64,000 bases of DNA from Salvator merianae (taxonomy: Eukaryota > Chordata > Lepidosauria > Squamata > Teiidae). Positions 46,384 to 58,658 of this stretch are shown here, one piece after another (the first letter of the stretch is position 1; each line of letters begins with the position of its first letter). The stretch covers positions 23,489,765 to 23,553,764 of the forward strand of contig QVOM02000049.1 in the NCBI GenBank assembly GCA_003586115.2, read 5' to 3'. The notes below the pieces were generated by a model. It was not told the origin of the DNA, searched no databases, and worked only from the letters and a program-made list of their open reading frames with translations. Both the position numbers and the translations under genes were made by a program.

Positions 46384-47174
46384 AGAGTTCCTTATTGAAG
46401 TTTAACTGAATCAGGTACAATACACATTACACATTCACCAAGACAGCACTGAGATATTTAAAAATAAAACAGCTAGAGCAGATATATCCTTATTAACTAC
46501 CATCTACAGCAAGCGCTCACCAGATTTCATCCCACGTAGCCAAGGTTTTGTATTAATGCCATACCCTATCTACGGGTGCTACAATAAAATGTAATAGCAT
46601 GCGGTGACCTTCTACTTAAAATAATTTGGGGAGTGACTTATAGGTATTTTGACAACTGTCAGATATTTGCGCTAGAAATTGTTTGTGTATAAGGTAGTTA
46701 ATTAGAAAATTGCTAGCAGAAGTCACAGCTTCAATCAGGGCCAAGAAACAGAAGCATATGATCTGCAAGGTCATGCAGAAGAAACCCACATGATAAGTGC
46801 AAGCAACAGAGAAATTTTTTTATTGTTATTTTTAGGGCTTATTTATCCATCCTATTCCTTGATTCCAGCTATTCACAGGGCTTCAGGGCTGGAAACAAAC
46901 ACACATACTTAATAACCCCTAAGGTTTGCAGGGAAAAGGAAAAGCAAAGGCGTTAGTTTATTTTCAATGAGCCACCAATGCAAAAGAAAGCCCAACCACA
47001 CTGAATGCCCATAGAATCAAACTGACTAGTAGGAGGAATAAATGGAAAAAGGAGATTAATGACTGAAATCCTGAACATATTCACTCTATCCTCACATTAG
47101 TAGCAGTGCCTTCTTGTTCTCATTCTGCAGAAGTTGCTAATGATAACTGAAGGCTCACAAGCACATGTCTCCAT
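46384..47174. other. Unrecognised sequence
   Basis: No gene or repeat recognised. Confidence 0.4.
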
Positions 47175-47337
47175 GGCCCTTTATGCACTGGGCCTTATCC
47201 CAGATTATATCCCGGAATAGGACCTGCCATCCGCATTCTGGTGCAGACTGCGGCCTACCATAGACTGCACCACCATCTGGATGGCAGGGTCCCATTCCAG
47301 GATACAATCCAGAATAAGGTCCAGTGCAGAAAGGGCC
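47175..47337. mobile_element. Palindromic MITE PalA, near intact
   Basis: 163 bp. Left end GGCCCTTTATGCACTGGG, right end on the minus strand GGCCCTTTCTGCACTGGA. Flanks CAT and CCT are a 2-of-3 match for a target duplication. The arms pair across 'gtgcagactgcggcctacc'. It supplies the empty-site reference for the nested insertion at 46199. Confidence 0.88.
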
Positions 47338-48144
47338 CCTGTCTTGTTGCTATTTATTTGCAAACTGGTTTAAATCTCCCTTTTTCTACTAAAAGGCTAG
47401 GTACCACACATTACTGTATTCTGCTTACCTCACAACAGCTTCCTTGGCCTACAATTCCTGCCCAAGAGCTCCAAGGTCCTACACTGACATTTCAGTCACT
47501 ACGCTATGCTGTCTCTCCCTAGCACCCTCTAGCACCCTTCCAGGTGTTTGGACTACCATTCTTAGTGGTGGCCAACAGGACATCAGGTTAGCTAAAGCTT
47601 TCATATGAGCATTAAAATTAAATTTTGGATTCGTGTGAATGATGTCTCTCCCTGAGAATTATACATGGACATACAGTGATTTATTTAAAATTACTCCTTT
47701 AAAAACTACCACGAGCAGTAGCAGTACTACTACTACTACAGCAGGACATGCATCAGGGCTGGGGAGAGTGGGAGGAGTGAGGCACTGGTTAGAAGCCTCC
47801 CTTTGATCTCCACAAAATGTGTTTTGATCCACTGGAATTAAAACGTAGTTCTGCAAGATCTGAAGTTGGCTCCCAGGCAGAGAGTTTCCAGGTTAGCCTT
47901 CCTTTACAATTGTTTCTCTCAGTGCTCGCGTTCTTTAAACCACCTGATTGAAAGATCTGGGCTCATGCAAGTCCATAATAGACCAGAATGGCTCCTCTGT
48001 GTTAGCAGAGCTGTGTCCTTTGCTGAGAACATGTAACCAGAGACCACAGACCTGTCTGAACGACTGAGGGTTTGAGAGAACTACAATTATCCTGAGAATG
48101 TCAGGTAAAAACCTGTCTGGCTAGTATCTCATGTTAATGTTTAT
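47338..48144. other. Unrecognised sequence
   Basis: A scrap near 47490 ('cagtcactacgctatgctgt') resembles the end of a MIR/LINE-like unit also seen at 26150; otherwise nothing recognised. Confidence 0.4.
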
Positions 48145-48206
48145 TTGTCTGTCTGTCTGTCTATCTGTCTCTCCTCCTCCTCGTCGTCCTTGTCCTCCTC
48201 CTCCAC
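48145..48206. repeat. (TGTC)n and (CTC)n-rich simple repeat
   Basis: Several TGTC/TATC units followed by CTCCTCCTC-type units; a pyrimidine-rich tract. Confidence 0.9.
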
Positions 48207-48595
48207 TTTCTCTCTGCTTGCTGCACTTACCACTCACTTTTACTACAATTTCACAAGTTTTTGTCATCACTGAATGAAATTTATTTCCCAGCCCATGCTT
48301 CCTGTGGACACCTTGGACAGCTTTTCCTCCTGCTTTGGGAAATCAGTGATGACTGTCAGCTTTTATTTTTTCCTTTGATAGATGCTGGTAAAAATTGAAG
48401 GCACAATATCTGTCCCAGTGTGATTGTTGCTGCTATTTAGCGGCACTGGGCCTACATATAAATGCAGGGGAAGGAGTGACACTGAAGCAACCAGGTGTTG
48501 TCTCTGCCATACGCGTTGCCCTTGATCTGCCTCAAAAGGACAGGATGAAGAGCTCTGGGGCACATTTATAGCAGGAAGCACAACAGGGACACTAT
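48207..48595. other. Unrecognised sequence
   Basis: No gene or repeat recognised. Confidence 0.4.
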
Positions 48596-48737
48596 GGGCC
48601 TTTCTGCACTTTCTACCTTAGAATGGGATAGCTATAGTCCAGCTGCTCCTGGTACAACTGTGAAGCACTCCACAGCTATACCAGGAGCAGCTGGGCTATA
48701 ATTATCCCATTCTAAGGTAGAAAATGCAGAAAGGTCC
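48596..48737. mobile_element. Palindromic MITE, family PalD
   Basis: 142 bp. Termini GGGCCTTTCTGCACTTTCTA and, on the minus strand, GGACCTTTCTGCATTTTCTA. Arms 'ccttagaatgggatagctat' and 'attatcccattctaagg', then 'agctgctcctggtacaactg' and 'ataccaggagcagctggg'. Single copy in the window, terminus shared with PalA but interior different. Flanks TAT and AGT do not match. Confidence 0.85.
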
Positions 48738-50633
48738 AGTGTGCTGTGACTGAGGACTTCTTTCTGGGGGTGGACTTCCCTCCCCTACTGGGTGTGGTAG
48801 GGAAATCACTGTGAATTTGAATATATTTGAATAGAAAGGTCAGAAACACACGGGTGTCTGGTTCCTCCCTCCCCCCAAAAGGTGAAAAATGTCAAAATCT
48901 GGTTTCAGGAAAAACAGAAATAAAAACAGCTGGAAACTTGCATGTGGAAATTCATTGCTTGGCATTGAGGGAAGACTGGCCACCCAATGATGTGGTAGCC
49001 CCAAGAAACAGATCCAGAGGAGAGAACAGAGGCAATTTCGCACTATATTTTTTAGGAGAGAAGCCAAGGATTGAAACTATGGCCATCTACTTTCCAGGAA
49101 TTTGTCTGGCAGTCACTTTCTCCAAAGCGATAAACCATCCAAATCAGATAGGCTCCTGAACTTTTTCAATTTGGAGAGGAGAGAACAATGCACGTTCAGG
49201 TTATTTAATTCTGGATGACACTTGTAGGCAAAAACAGCACTTTCAAATCCTGCCAAATTTCTGTGGAAGAGCATCAGTGGTTTTCTAACACGATGCACTC
49301 TTAGTGTGGGTGAAAAAGGAATCAATCTCCTCTAGTGCTTTCTAGGTAATTAGGCTGGAAATTATAGACATGAGAGAAGAGCCTCTAGGTAATATATCTT
49401 CCAAATTGCAGAGAAATCAATCTAGAGCCGTTTGTTTGAGGTGCCTTAGTATTTGAATGAAGGAGGGTGGATTGGTTTCACTGTTCCAATATTACTCACT
49501 CTGATTATGAGCTTGGCCTTTCAATTATAAGGGAGCAGTTCTCCTTTGCTCTGCCTTCCTGCCTCATCCCATCCTTCTCCTGTAAGCCTAGAGATGCTAC
49601 TTCCACTTTCAGCAGATGCTGATGCCCACTGGGACTGGTTGGGTGGACATACGATGAGACACTGTAGGTGAGGCACTCTAAAGATAGCAATTCTGTCCAA
49701 ATCTGCATGGAAATGGATTTCACTGAACATAATGAATTATATACACATTAGCCAATCTTGAATGAAAATATAGGAGAAGAAAGGGTGAGTGGACTCAGAA
49801 TCTGAGCTGCTGGATGTCCATGGGTGCTATCCGTTTTGTATTTATGGGCCAATCGTCATGTTTTTAATACCTGAATTGTCACGGTGCTAAAGAGTCCTTT
49901 ACAGGTCTGTGTTTAAACTCCTGCCTTGTAGAAGGTCGCTACTTTAACAGGAGATGCATAATAACCATTGAGCAAGCCTATCTTTTTGCTGAATGCCCAG
50001 GAAGTAAAAGGGAGTCCTTTCAGAGTATTTGGCTAGCTGCTCGTCTTGGTCCGTATTTTTGGTCTCAGTCTGCACAGCCCACCTTGCTTTGTTTCCCTCC
50101 CCAAGGAATCATACCAATTAAGCTATGCTTCCGATCACAGATCTGCAGAGGTCATAGTCATTTCTTTGTGGCTATTGACTGGAAGCTTTCTAAGAGTTTA
50201 TTCCTACAGAATACTTACAAACTCTTCATTGAACACTGAACATTGAACTCTTCATTGAGCTCCCCAGATCTATAAAAATCAAATATTTATTGGGGACCTA
50301 GTTATGCATATTTCTCATACTGGGGCTTGTGCGCACACACACAAACACACACCCCACAAGCCTTCTTCTCTTTTCACCAAAACAGAAGTGCAAACGTGGA
50401 ATTGCATAGAAAAGGTACAACATTTATTCAAGCAATAAACATAGGTGATCAGCATGAAGTTGCACATACACCTATTCATCCTTCACCTGGGCAAACAAGG
50501 GCCATTACCACTATTCAAAGACACATTCCCCAATGGGAAATGCACTCAAGGAGCATATGGATTGCCCTGCGGAGAAGGGCTGTGACTTGGAGTGACTCCT
50601 GGAAGAAAAATTAGCTGGTTTACCTTTTAAAAG
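48738..50633. other. Unrecognised sequence
   Basis: No gene recognised. The 110-codon frame at 48827-49159 has no known domain. A short (CA)n-type run lies at 50330-50352. Confidence 0.4.
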
Positions 50634-50690
50634 TGAGGAAGTGGCTGTAGTTCAGTGGTAGAGCATCTGCTTTGGACCCCATCTGAGGCA
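50634..50690 (+). repeat. tRNA-like SINE head fragment
   Basis: 'agtggctgtagttcagtggt' followed by 'agagcatctgcttt' is the A-box half of a tRNA-derived SINE. The B box is not preserved, and the body is missing. Confidence 0.6.
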
Positions 50691-52378
50691 TCTCCCTGGA
50701 AGAACGCAGAGGTGAGCTACTGTCCACGTAGCCGTTATGAGCAGAGCTCATCCCAAAGCTGTCTAAACCATTACCTTTGTCTAACTCTCAGTGCCAGAGC
50801 TGTACATGGATCAGAACATAGCTATCATTCAGATGATACTCTTCAGATTTTCTGACTTTCAAAACTGGGGGGGGGAAGCCATTTTACTGAATACAGTATT
50901 TAGAGCATACTGGGATGGAGCAAAATGAAGAATGAGTCCATGAAAAATTTAGGCTGATGCATTTAGCATAGGGGTGTGGAAAACACCATTTTGAATGCTA
51001 TTCAGAGCATCTGAATGCCCACAAAGGGGCTTAGTTTGCTTAAATGAAACACCTAGTAGATTTGGTCCTGGAATAAAAGGAGCACTTACCTTGCCTCACC
51101 TTGCCCCTGGTTGCCCCTCCCTTCCTTTTTGGAGCCTGGAGAGCAGAGCTGGCCACAGTAGCCAGCCAGGGAAGCCACTGGCTTGGGATGCAGAGCTTAG
51201 TAGGGTTGGTGGAGCAATGGCAGCAGTTGGAGTGGTTGGATGGTGATTGTGCCACTCTGGAGGCCATGCTGCTGGCACTCCTGCCCTGAGCTCAGAAGGA
51301 GCTCCCTCCAATCTCTGAGCAGTGGGACAGCAAGCAAGTGAAGGGGTTGATAAGAGAGCACCCACGTGACACCCACGTGACATTTGAAACTTTTCCATGC
51401 TGCAGTGGGATGCTCTTATGGCTCTGGGCATGTGGATGGTACTGTGTCTGGATTCATCCCAGTCCAGGCGGCAACAACAGTATCAGTGTTAGTGGGGCTC
51501 TACAGGAGAGCTTTCTTGTCAGCCAATTCCAACAGCAGTAGGCATACAGAAGGGGAGGAAGGAAGAGGTCCTGGACTGAAAGGATGCATCATGCTGTGCT
51601 GCCTGGGTGAAGGGGGGAGGTTAGGGGCGGTGGAGTGGGGTCTCCTTGTTGCAACTTGGATCACCACTGCATGGCATGTCAGGTGCCTCCCTTGGCAGGG
51701 CTGGGCGTGCCCTACCTACTGTGCCCCTAGGCTGTCAGCCCGCTGCCCCCACAAAGGTCTCAGAGCACACTAGCACTGTGTCATGCCATGCTGCCCCACA
51801 ATGCTTCTGCCTCACCCCAGTGCTAGTGGAGAGGGCTGGACCTGATGACATCATCACGGAGCCCACCACGATTTCTGCCCTGACACACAAAGGATATGCA
51901 TTTTGATGTATAATCTCAGTGTTGCGTCAGAAAGAATTGTTTTTTTTCTCAAAGATTTTTTAGGATGAATTTTGAAAAAGGGAAAGAGAAATGAATTTCT
52001 TACATCTTGCTGAAGTTCTTACCCAAACCACATACCTGTCTTTCCTTTTTGTTATGATAAAGTTTGTGCAATCTATTTGATTGCTTTCTGGCATTACTCT
52101 TCCCCACAACCCCAAATATCGTTCTGTTTTGACAAATTGATAGAAAATATACACAGCCTAAGACAACCTTCTGAAAAGAATATTTTTCTCCTTTTCCCTC
52201 ATGAAAGAGCAGATGGCTTAAATTAAGGCAATCATCCCTAACTGTTCTCACAGTGCAGAAGGTTGGAAGGAGGCGGGCAGCAGCACAACCAAGAGCAAAA
52301 CAACTTCACAGAAGAGTGAGCCACTCAAACCAGCATAGAGCAGTGCCTGTTTTCCTTCTTTTTAGAGCCACAGTCTAA
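50691..52378. other. Unrecognised sequence, GC-rich in the middle
   Basis: From about 51090 to 51860 the DNA is GC-rich and produces overlapping frames on both strands (up to 129 codons), none with a known domain or consistent codon pattern. Probably undescribed repeat or neutral GC-rich DNA. Confidence 0.4.
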
Positions 52379-52784
52379 GGGCCTGATCGCACTTAACGGC
52401 CTGGTATGGTATAGTAATACCGTATCAGGCCAGTAAGAATCAGCACGGAGGTGACCATCCACACTTTGAGGACTGGAACAGCCCCGCACTGGGCCACCAG
52501 CACTCAAAGCGTAAATGGCACATCCAGGGCAGGCCCGATCACCATGCCAGCAGCCATGGCAACATTCAGTACACAGCCAAATGTTACCGTGGTGATTGGG
52601 ATGTGGCGCACAACTGCACTGCAACAGCCACAGATACAACGCAGTGCCCTCTCGCAGCATTCACACCTGGAAGAGGGTGTAAATGTTGCTGATCGGGAGT
52701 CATCCAGCTGCTCCCAGTCAAGCTGTGGGCAACATTTTAGTTGAGTGTCCAGAAGCTCACCAAACGGTAAGTGCGAACGAGCCC
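52379..52784. mobile_element. MITE, family M2, copy 2, target duplication TAA
   Basis: 406 bp. Termini GGGCCTGATCGCACTTA and, on the minus strand, GGGCTCGTTCGCACTTA. TAA flanks both sides (52376-52378 and 52785-52787). Interior matches 15724-16197 in order. No coding capacity; the frames on both strands are chance. Confidence 0.88.
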
Positions 52785-53919
52785 TAAAAAGACTACTCCT
52801 AATCAGGTGGAAAAATTAGGTGACTATCTATGGGCCTTGGCACAAGTATTAACCACACTGTCTCCTTTCTCTGACTTGAGTAAAAAGCATCTACACAGTT
52901 TTGCCTTTGCCACCTTTCACCCCTAGGTGTTTGGTCTGTACTTCCCATTACATCCTGCCAATGCAATTATCTTTTGAAAGGGAGACTAAACCTAGTTGAG
53001 CTCATGGACCAAAACATTTGGAGGATATCAACCTGGAAGAAACGTGATGTAAAGGAATCCAGCACTTCTTGCCGTGGCCATATTGAGCGATATTCTTTCT
53101 GTAAATTCTCTGCATTAGTCATTTTGATCTTCTCCTATAGGTCAATAATCAACACAACGGCCATGGCTTTTGCATTTAATCTGTATCTTGTGGGATGAGG
53201 AGAAAGCATTTAAAGCATTTCAGAGGGAAGAAGAGAAAGTTATGTAAACATTGCTGCACCTGAGAGGGAACTCTGCTTATTCAAAGAATGCGGCCAATGA
53301 TTAATGAGCGGCATGTATAAAAGTGCTGTTGCTCTGCTATTCTGGGACTCTGTTTGGGCCTGAATTCCCCTTCCAGAAGGTAATAAAGTTGGGTGCTCTT
53401 TTGAAATTGGCCTGGATAATTTGTTTTCAACATCCTGGAGTCCCTGTAAGTCACCCATGACACCCATGCAACTGTCAAGGCCTTCCATACTGCACACGAG
53501 GGAACATTTTAGCAGTGAAAACCATTATTGGAAGTTTCCAAGATTGTGTTAAATGCAGAAATGGTACTAACCATGCTGTAAAAAAGGCTGTGTTATGCAA
53601 TGGATGACAATATTAACCATACAATAGATATAGACAAAAAATAAAATGGAAATGGCCCATTTCAAAGCAGAATCACATTGAACTGGATATTTTTGGTTAA
53701 GCAACATTGATGTCATTCATTGGATCATGGCTGCCAACTGGGTTGACAGCTGAGAGCTGCAGCTGTTGAAAGCTCAACTACCATTGCCATAAGGTGCTAC
53801 AAATTGGAGGAAAAGTAATCAAAACTACAGCCATATGTCTAATAAGAGCAGCTCCAGTACAAATTAAATAAATTGCATCAGATATATAACATGCAAGTGT
53901 CCAACTGTGGGCAACTGCA
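52785..53919. other. Unrecognised sequence
   Basis: No gene or repeat recognised. Confidence 0.4.
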
Positions 53920-56665
53920 GCCAATCCCAAATCCAGATAAGAAGGCGAGTTAATTCTTGGATTGTAAAATTAAACAAGAACCTACAACAATCAAACATCT
54001 CATGGAAAATAGATGCCACAAAGTGCTAACCAAAGCACTGGCACAGGCAGGAAACCATGGACAAAACAGAAAGTAGACCAGAAATGTCCAAAAGCAATTG
54101 AAAATTGCAAAATCAGGGAAACAACTTAGACTAGCCACTTGGAATGTTCAAACTGGTTTCCAGATGGGAAATTAAAAAATAATTGTGAGCTAATTGGTTA
54201 TGGAATCTCAATTGCAGCACTAGGGACTGATCAAGAGTCACATCAAAGTATCAGAAATCAATGATTTCACGCTATTATAATACTCCAGCAATGAGAAACA
54301 CATAGAAGGCATTGACTTTGCAGTCCGACCACAGACTCTCTAAAAGGATTGGGAGTTTTCAACAGTCTCAGGCCAACTAGCAGTTCTGACACTTTGGGAA
54401 ATAATAACCATAGCTTATGAATACAGCAAAGTCAGTACAGATAAAGCAAAGGTTGAATTTTATTTAACACTGCAAATGATTCTAGATTCACTTCCATGCA
54501 GAGACATTCAGGGAAGTGAATCTAGAATCATTTGCAGTGTTAAATAAAACCACTGGTGACCTAAATGCCCATGTGGGCAGTAACTGTCAAGGGGGAGGAA
54601 ATGCCCTGGGCAAATTTGGCTTTGGATAGAAGAATGACAATGACCTTCTATTGTCAATCATTGCAACAAACTAATCACTGGAAACCACTCATTCCATCTC
54701 CTGCTCAGAGACCAGTTAAGATGACGTACACGAAATGTAAAGGATGCATCAGTCCTTGATTACCTCCCAACCAGCAGCCTCTTTCAGTCATTACTCATAG
54801 GCGACTGATCAGTCATGGGAACTAATTGCAGTTCTGACCATCATCTTGAAGCTGCAGTCCTGCCACGTCAGTTAAAATGAACCTCCCAACATGTCCCAAA
54901 GTAATAAATGTAGAAAACTTCAAGACCCTGCTGCGAGCCACAGTTCCAACTGTTGCTCACCAATCAATTTAGTGATCTTGAGCATGTAAACAACCAAACG
55001 TTACAGTTTGCTAAAATAATGAGTGAATGCATCAATGCCGTCTCCTCCTTAGCACAACAGCAAATGCAGCTGTGCACTTTGGATGAATGCCCGATGCTGG
55101 TAGGCCAACAAAAACAGTGTGCACTCAAAGATACATTGCAGTATCAGTTACTGAATGAGCAAGTCTGCATCTGTCTCAACGCAGAACAGAATGCCCACTG
55201 GAACAACATGGCAGAGGAACCTGAGGAAGCTGCACATCTCTGTGAATATCACAAACTCCTTAGAGGCAAAACTCAGGACACCAATAACAACAGATGGCAC
55301 ATTTGTGAGCTTTGAAACTGAATGGCACAGTCATTGGAGTGAGTGCTTCTATCTCCTTTATAATCACCCAGTCCTGGAAGGGGATTTAACTGAACCACCA
55401 ACCATGGATGGCCTCAGTGAAACCAATGGAGTAGGAGAATGCAGCATTTCTGAAATGAAATCTGCCATCAATCTGCTTGGAGCGAAAGAAAGTCACAGCA
55501 GAAGCACTAAAGGCTGCTGGCAATCAACTAGTCCATTGTATTTTTTCACTCCTTTGGTTAATGTGGCAATCAGATTGATATAGATCCACTCTTCAAGAAA
55601 GGAGACAGACAGAAATAAAAGAATTACCATGGGAGAAACCTGTGTTCAGTTGTGGACAAAGTATTCATGAAAGTCATCCTACAAAGGTTCCTAAAAAGAC
55701 AAGAACAACTAATCCAAGAAGAATAGGCTGTCTTCAGATCAGGAAGATGATGCTGTGACCACATTTTTCCACTACAACCAGTGTTCAAGGAATGCATCAG
55801 GTATGGGAAGTAATTCATGGCTGTGTTCGTTGATTTTGCAGCTGCATGCGACAGTGTCCATCAGCCTGCATTATGGAAGGCATCCATTACAGAAGACATG
55901 CCTACAAAGATAGTACTGAACATCTCTTGCAATAGTTATAGGAAGGATCAAGATGTTCTATTTGCATCAATGGCAAAATGTCCAAAGGCTTCTTGATATG
56001 TACTAGTGTGAAGCAAGGTTGCTTCATGTCTTCACTGCTATTCAACACTGCGGTCAACGCAATCATGTGAAAAGACTCTGCTGGTTAGCCTAGCATTGAA
56101 TCTGAACAAGACCAGTACATCACAGATCTGAACTCTACAGATGACAACATGATTTTGTTTGTAGATCCTAAAGAGGAAGCCCCCAAAATTCTCCTAACCA
56201 TATGATCTAACCATAAATGCTGACAAGACCAAGGTGCTTACAGCAGATGGCTCCAAAGCAGCCTTCTACCTGCATGGTGCCAAGTTTGAGCAAGTTGATC
56301 AGATTAAATATCTTGGCTCTAATGTCCAATATAAGCATTGGCTTAAATTGGTCAGGTTTCAGCAGCCTTTGGAATGCTAACAAGGTGCCTCTTGTGAAAA
56401 AACACCATAAGCACTACTAGCAAAACATACATATACTGTCAGTATACATACATATCATTCGTTCTGTCAGTGCTGCTATATGGGGCTGAATCATGGACCT
56501 TGCTAAAAACCAATCTGGAAAAGTATCAAGTGCTCCACATGCACTGCCCATGGCTCATCATGGGGATTTCACTCTGCAACAAAATGCACAATGAAACCAT
56601 TAGAGAGTGGTGCTGTAACCATCCCACACTATCTGATAAGATCCGAAAGTATCAAACACAGTAGT
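53920..56665 (+). pseudogene. Decayed RTE-like LINE (endonuclease and reverse transcriptase)
   Basis: Pieces of one long LINE protein are visible in order across several frames. Near 54130 LATWNVQTGFQMG is the start of an apurinic-type endonuclease. At about 54560 DLNAHVGSNCQGG matches the endonuclease D-x-N-A-x-V-G motif. RT signatures follow: VFVDFAAACDSVHQPALW near 55830 (first catalytic aspartate), VKQGC near 56010, then a TDDNMILF form of the YADD box near 56130, KYLGSN near 56310 and LLYGAESWTLLK near 56475. The order and C-terminus suggest an RTE-like clade, though I am not certain of the clade. At least ten stops or frameshifts; inactive. Confidence 0.82.
54458..54549. repeat. Perfect 38-bp inverted repeat inside the RTE-like LINE
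   Basis: Arms 54458-54495 and 54512-54549 are exact reverse complements, separated by 16 bases. The left arm is normal LINE sequence (it fits the endonuclease segment before the D-x-N-A motif), while the right arm replaces the expected coding sequence, so the right one is an inverted copy of the left. Confidence 0.97.
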
Positions 56666-56999
56666 TTGAACGTATCTCCTTCCACACCAACTTCCTTGCA
56701 GAGGATAAGGGCATGTCTCCACATGCTTTAAAAGATGCCTCCGTGAGTTGTCTGAGATGGCAAGGGGTCACCTGCCACCTTCCAGAAGGCCTGATGGCTC
56801 TCAGCCAAGGTGACTGAAGGTGTGAGTGTGAGAAACATCTTGGAGGACAAGCACCTCAGTCCAGCCACCTTTGTTGTCGATCTGCTAGGACTGAAGAAGA
56901 TCTGTCTCAAGGAATAAAAAAAGGACAGGTTGTCCTTTACATACATTGAGGTCATCATGACAAGGGCCTTCTGCTGTAGCCTCAAGCAAAAATATGTCT
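56666..56999. other. Unrecognised sequence between two LINE fragments
   Basis: No gene or repeat recognised; the minus-strand 109-codon frame at 56728-57057 has no known domain. Confidence 0.4.
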
Positions 57000-57355
57000 G
57001 CCTTGAAGTCTCTATATGCTCTAGAGATGCAATCTCTTCAGCTGTTTCTTCAGCCAAAGGCCAGAGTAAAGAGGTGTGTCTTCACCATGCATCTAAATAT
57101 ATACAGTGATGGGGCTAGATGCACTGAGAAGCCATTTCACAGCCTAGGGACAACCTTGGAAAAGACACTCTTACATGCTCTTGCTCTGTAGCTGTTGACA
57201 TAGGTGGCACTACCAAGGAGGTCTCTCCCACTGACCTTAACTGAAAGGCAAGTCTATGCGGGAGGAGGCATAAATTTGGGGCCCAAGTTGTTTAGGGCTT
57301 TATAAATCAGTGTTACCACCTTGAATTGGGCTCCGCAACAAATTGGCAACTATAT
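57000..57355 (-). repeat. Non-LTR retrotransposon fragment
   Basis: Contains 'gaggtgtgtcttcaccatgc', 'tttcacagcctagggacaac', 'gcataaatttggggccc', 'aagttgtttagggctttata' and 'caccttgaattgggctccg'. These segments are widespread in reptile genomes, and partial relatives lie at 16375-16500 and 24885-24990. Orientation is inferred from the fragment at 16205, where the tail is preserved. Confidence 0.65.
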
Positions 57356-57510
57356 ACTTGTGTTGTTTACCTTCACCGCATCATCCTTCTCTTCTCTTGT
57401 CTCCCCTGCACCAAATCTGTAAGCCTCTGGATACAGAGATATATGTTCTTATTGTCCCTCTTTCAGGCATCATTCATCAGCGTGTAACTGGTATGCACAG
57501 AAGACATCGT
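57356..57510. other. Unrecognised spacer
   Basis: Nothing recognised. Confidence 0.4.
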
Positions 57511-57657
57511 GGCTGCCTTCAGACATCACTTACTTACTCCACTATGTTTGGATATTCCAGAATAAAGGCAGATATTCTGGAATAAAGCACTCCCAGGAGA
57601 GCTTTATTCTGGAATATCCAAAAATAGCAGAATAAGTAAGTGACATCTGGAGGTAGT
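57511..57657. mobile_element. Palindromic MITE PalC, copy 2
   Basis: Left 'ggctgccttcagacatcact', 'ccactatgtttggatattcc', right 'ctttattctggaatatccaa' and 'gtgacatctggaggtag'. Arms differ more than in copy 1, so it is older. No matching 3-bp flank found. Confidence 0.85.
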
Positions 57658-57849
57658 TTGTGTAAATGAAGCAGCCGGGGGCGGGGGGGGGGGGCGAATT
57701 ATGATGAAATTCTCTTAAGGCCCTCAGCATTTATTGTAGTGTTGTGGATCAACACAACTTGCAGGCTTATTTCTCAGGGGAGGCTGAGGGAGAAAAAAAA
57801 AAGGACTTGCTTTAGAAAGAAATAATAACGTAATGTTAAGGTTTAGAAC
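57658..57849. other. Unrecognised spacer
   Basis: Contains a poly-G run at 57682-57693 and a short poly-A run; nothing else recognised. Confidence 0.4.
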
Positions 57850-58200
57850 GCAAGAACATAAGAGGAGTCCTCCTGTTTATTAGGCCACTGCCCATCTAGT
57901 CCAGTATCCTGTCTCACACAGTGGCCCACTGATTGTTTCTGGGCATTCTCAAGCAGAAGATGAAAACAAAACCTTCACCTGTTCTCAATTCCCTGCAAAT
58001 GGCCTTTAGAGGCACCCTGACTGTCTTTCCATCCTGGAGGTAGTACCTAAGCATCTATTCTAGTAGCCATTGATATGTTTGACCTCTGGGAATCTGTCCA
58101 ATCTGTTCTTAAAGCGATACAGGGTGATTGCTGTCACCATCTCTTCAGATAGTAAATCCCAAAACAAATACTTCCCCTTGTTGGTCCTAACTTGAACAGG
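57850..58200 (+). repeat. ACATAAG interspersed repeat, copy 3
   Basis: 'agaacataagaggagtcctc', 'gtccagtatcctgtctcaca', 'cagtggcccactgattg', 'ctgggcattctcaagcagaa', and further to 'ccaatctgttcttaaagcga' and 'cttccccttgttggtcc'. It extends beyond copies 1 and 2, toward a part where this family usually has 'tacttccttttgtcggtcc'. Confidence 0.8.
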
Positions 58201-58622
58201 CTACTTTGGAACATGCTGTTGTTCTAGATGGGACTGGTGTGATCCATCAGGGCATTTCTTGTCTTCTCATGTTTTTGTCCAAGTTCTATTCTCCCTTGAA
58301 CTTTAAGAACTGGGTATATCTCTATTTGATGGACCTCTTCATGCTGTTTGTCTTCTTTCCCTGTTGCAACAAGATAATTGATACCTTTGTGGAATTTATC
58401 TACCAGTCAAAGAAGAGTGTTCTTTGAAAGGTGACTCATTGTTAATTATTTGTTGTTTCCAGAGCAAGGCCCAACCACAATGACTACAGCATACCTATAA
58501 AAAACCCAGGTGAGATGTGTATTGCAAAGAGCAGCCTAAGATCCTTTGGCTTCTAACTGGGAAGGTTACTGTCACAGGTGGGAATTTACCTTGGTGAAAG
58601 AGTCACTTCACAGCTTCATTTG
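58201..58622. other. Sequence upstream of the PYD exon, probable intron or 5' UTR
   Basis: No repeat recognised with confidence. A pyrimidine-containing stretch ending 'ttcatttgtag' at 58625 could serve as a splice acceptor just ahead of the PYD coding exon; otherwise the exon could be the first. No TATA-like element could be tied to a start site. Confidence 0.35.
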
Positions 58623-58658
58623 TAGCAAGCGTTGAGTTTGGGCAAGAAGAAGAAAGAG

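Noticed and set aside
51096..51773. Cluster of frames of 110-129 codons on both strands
   Set aside because: GC-rich DNA lacks stops by chance; no family resemblance and no consistent strand.
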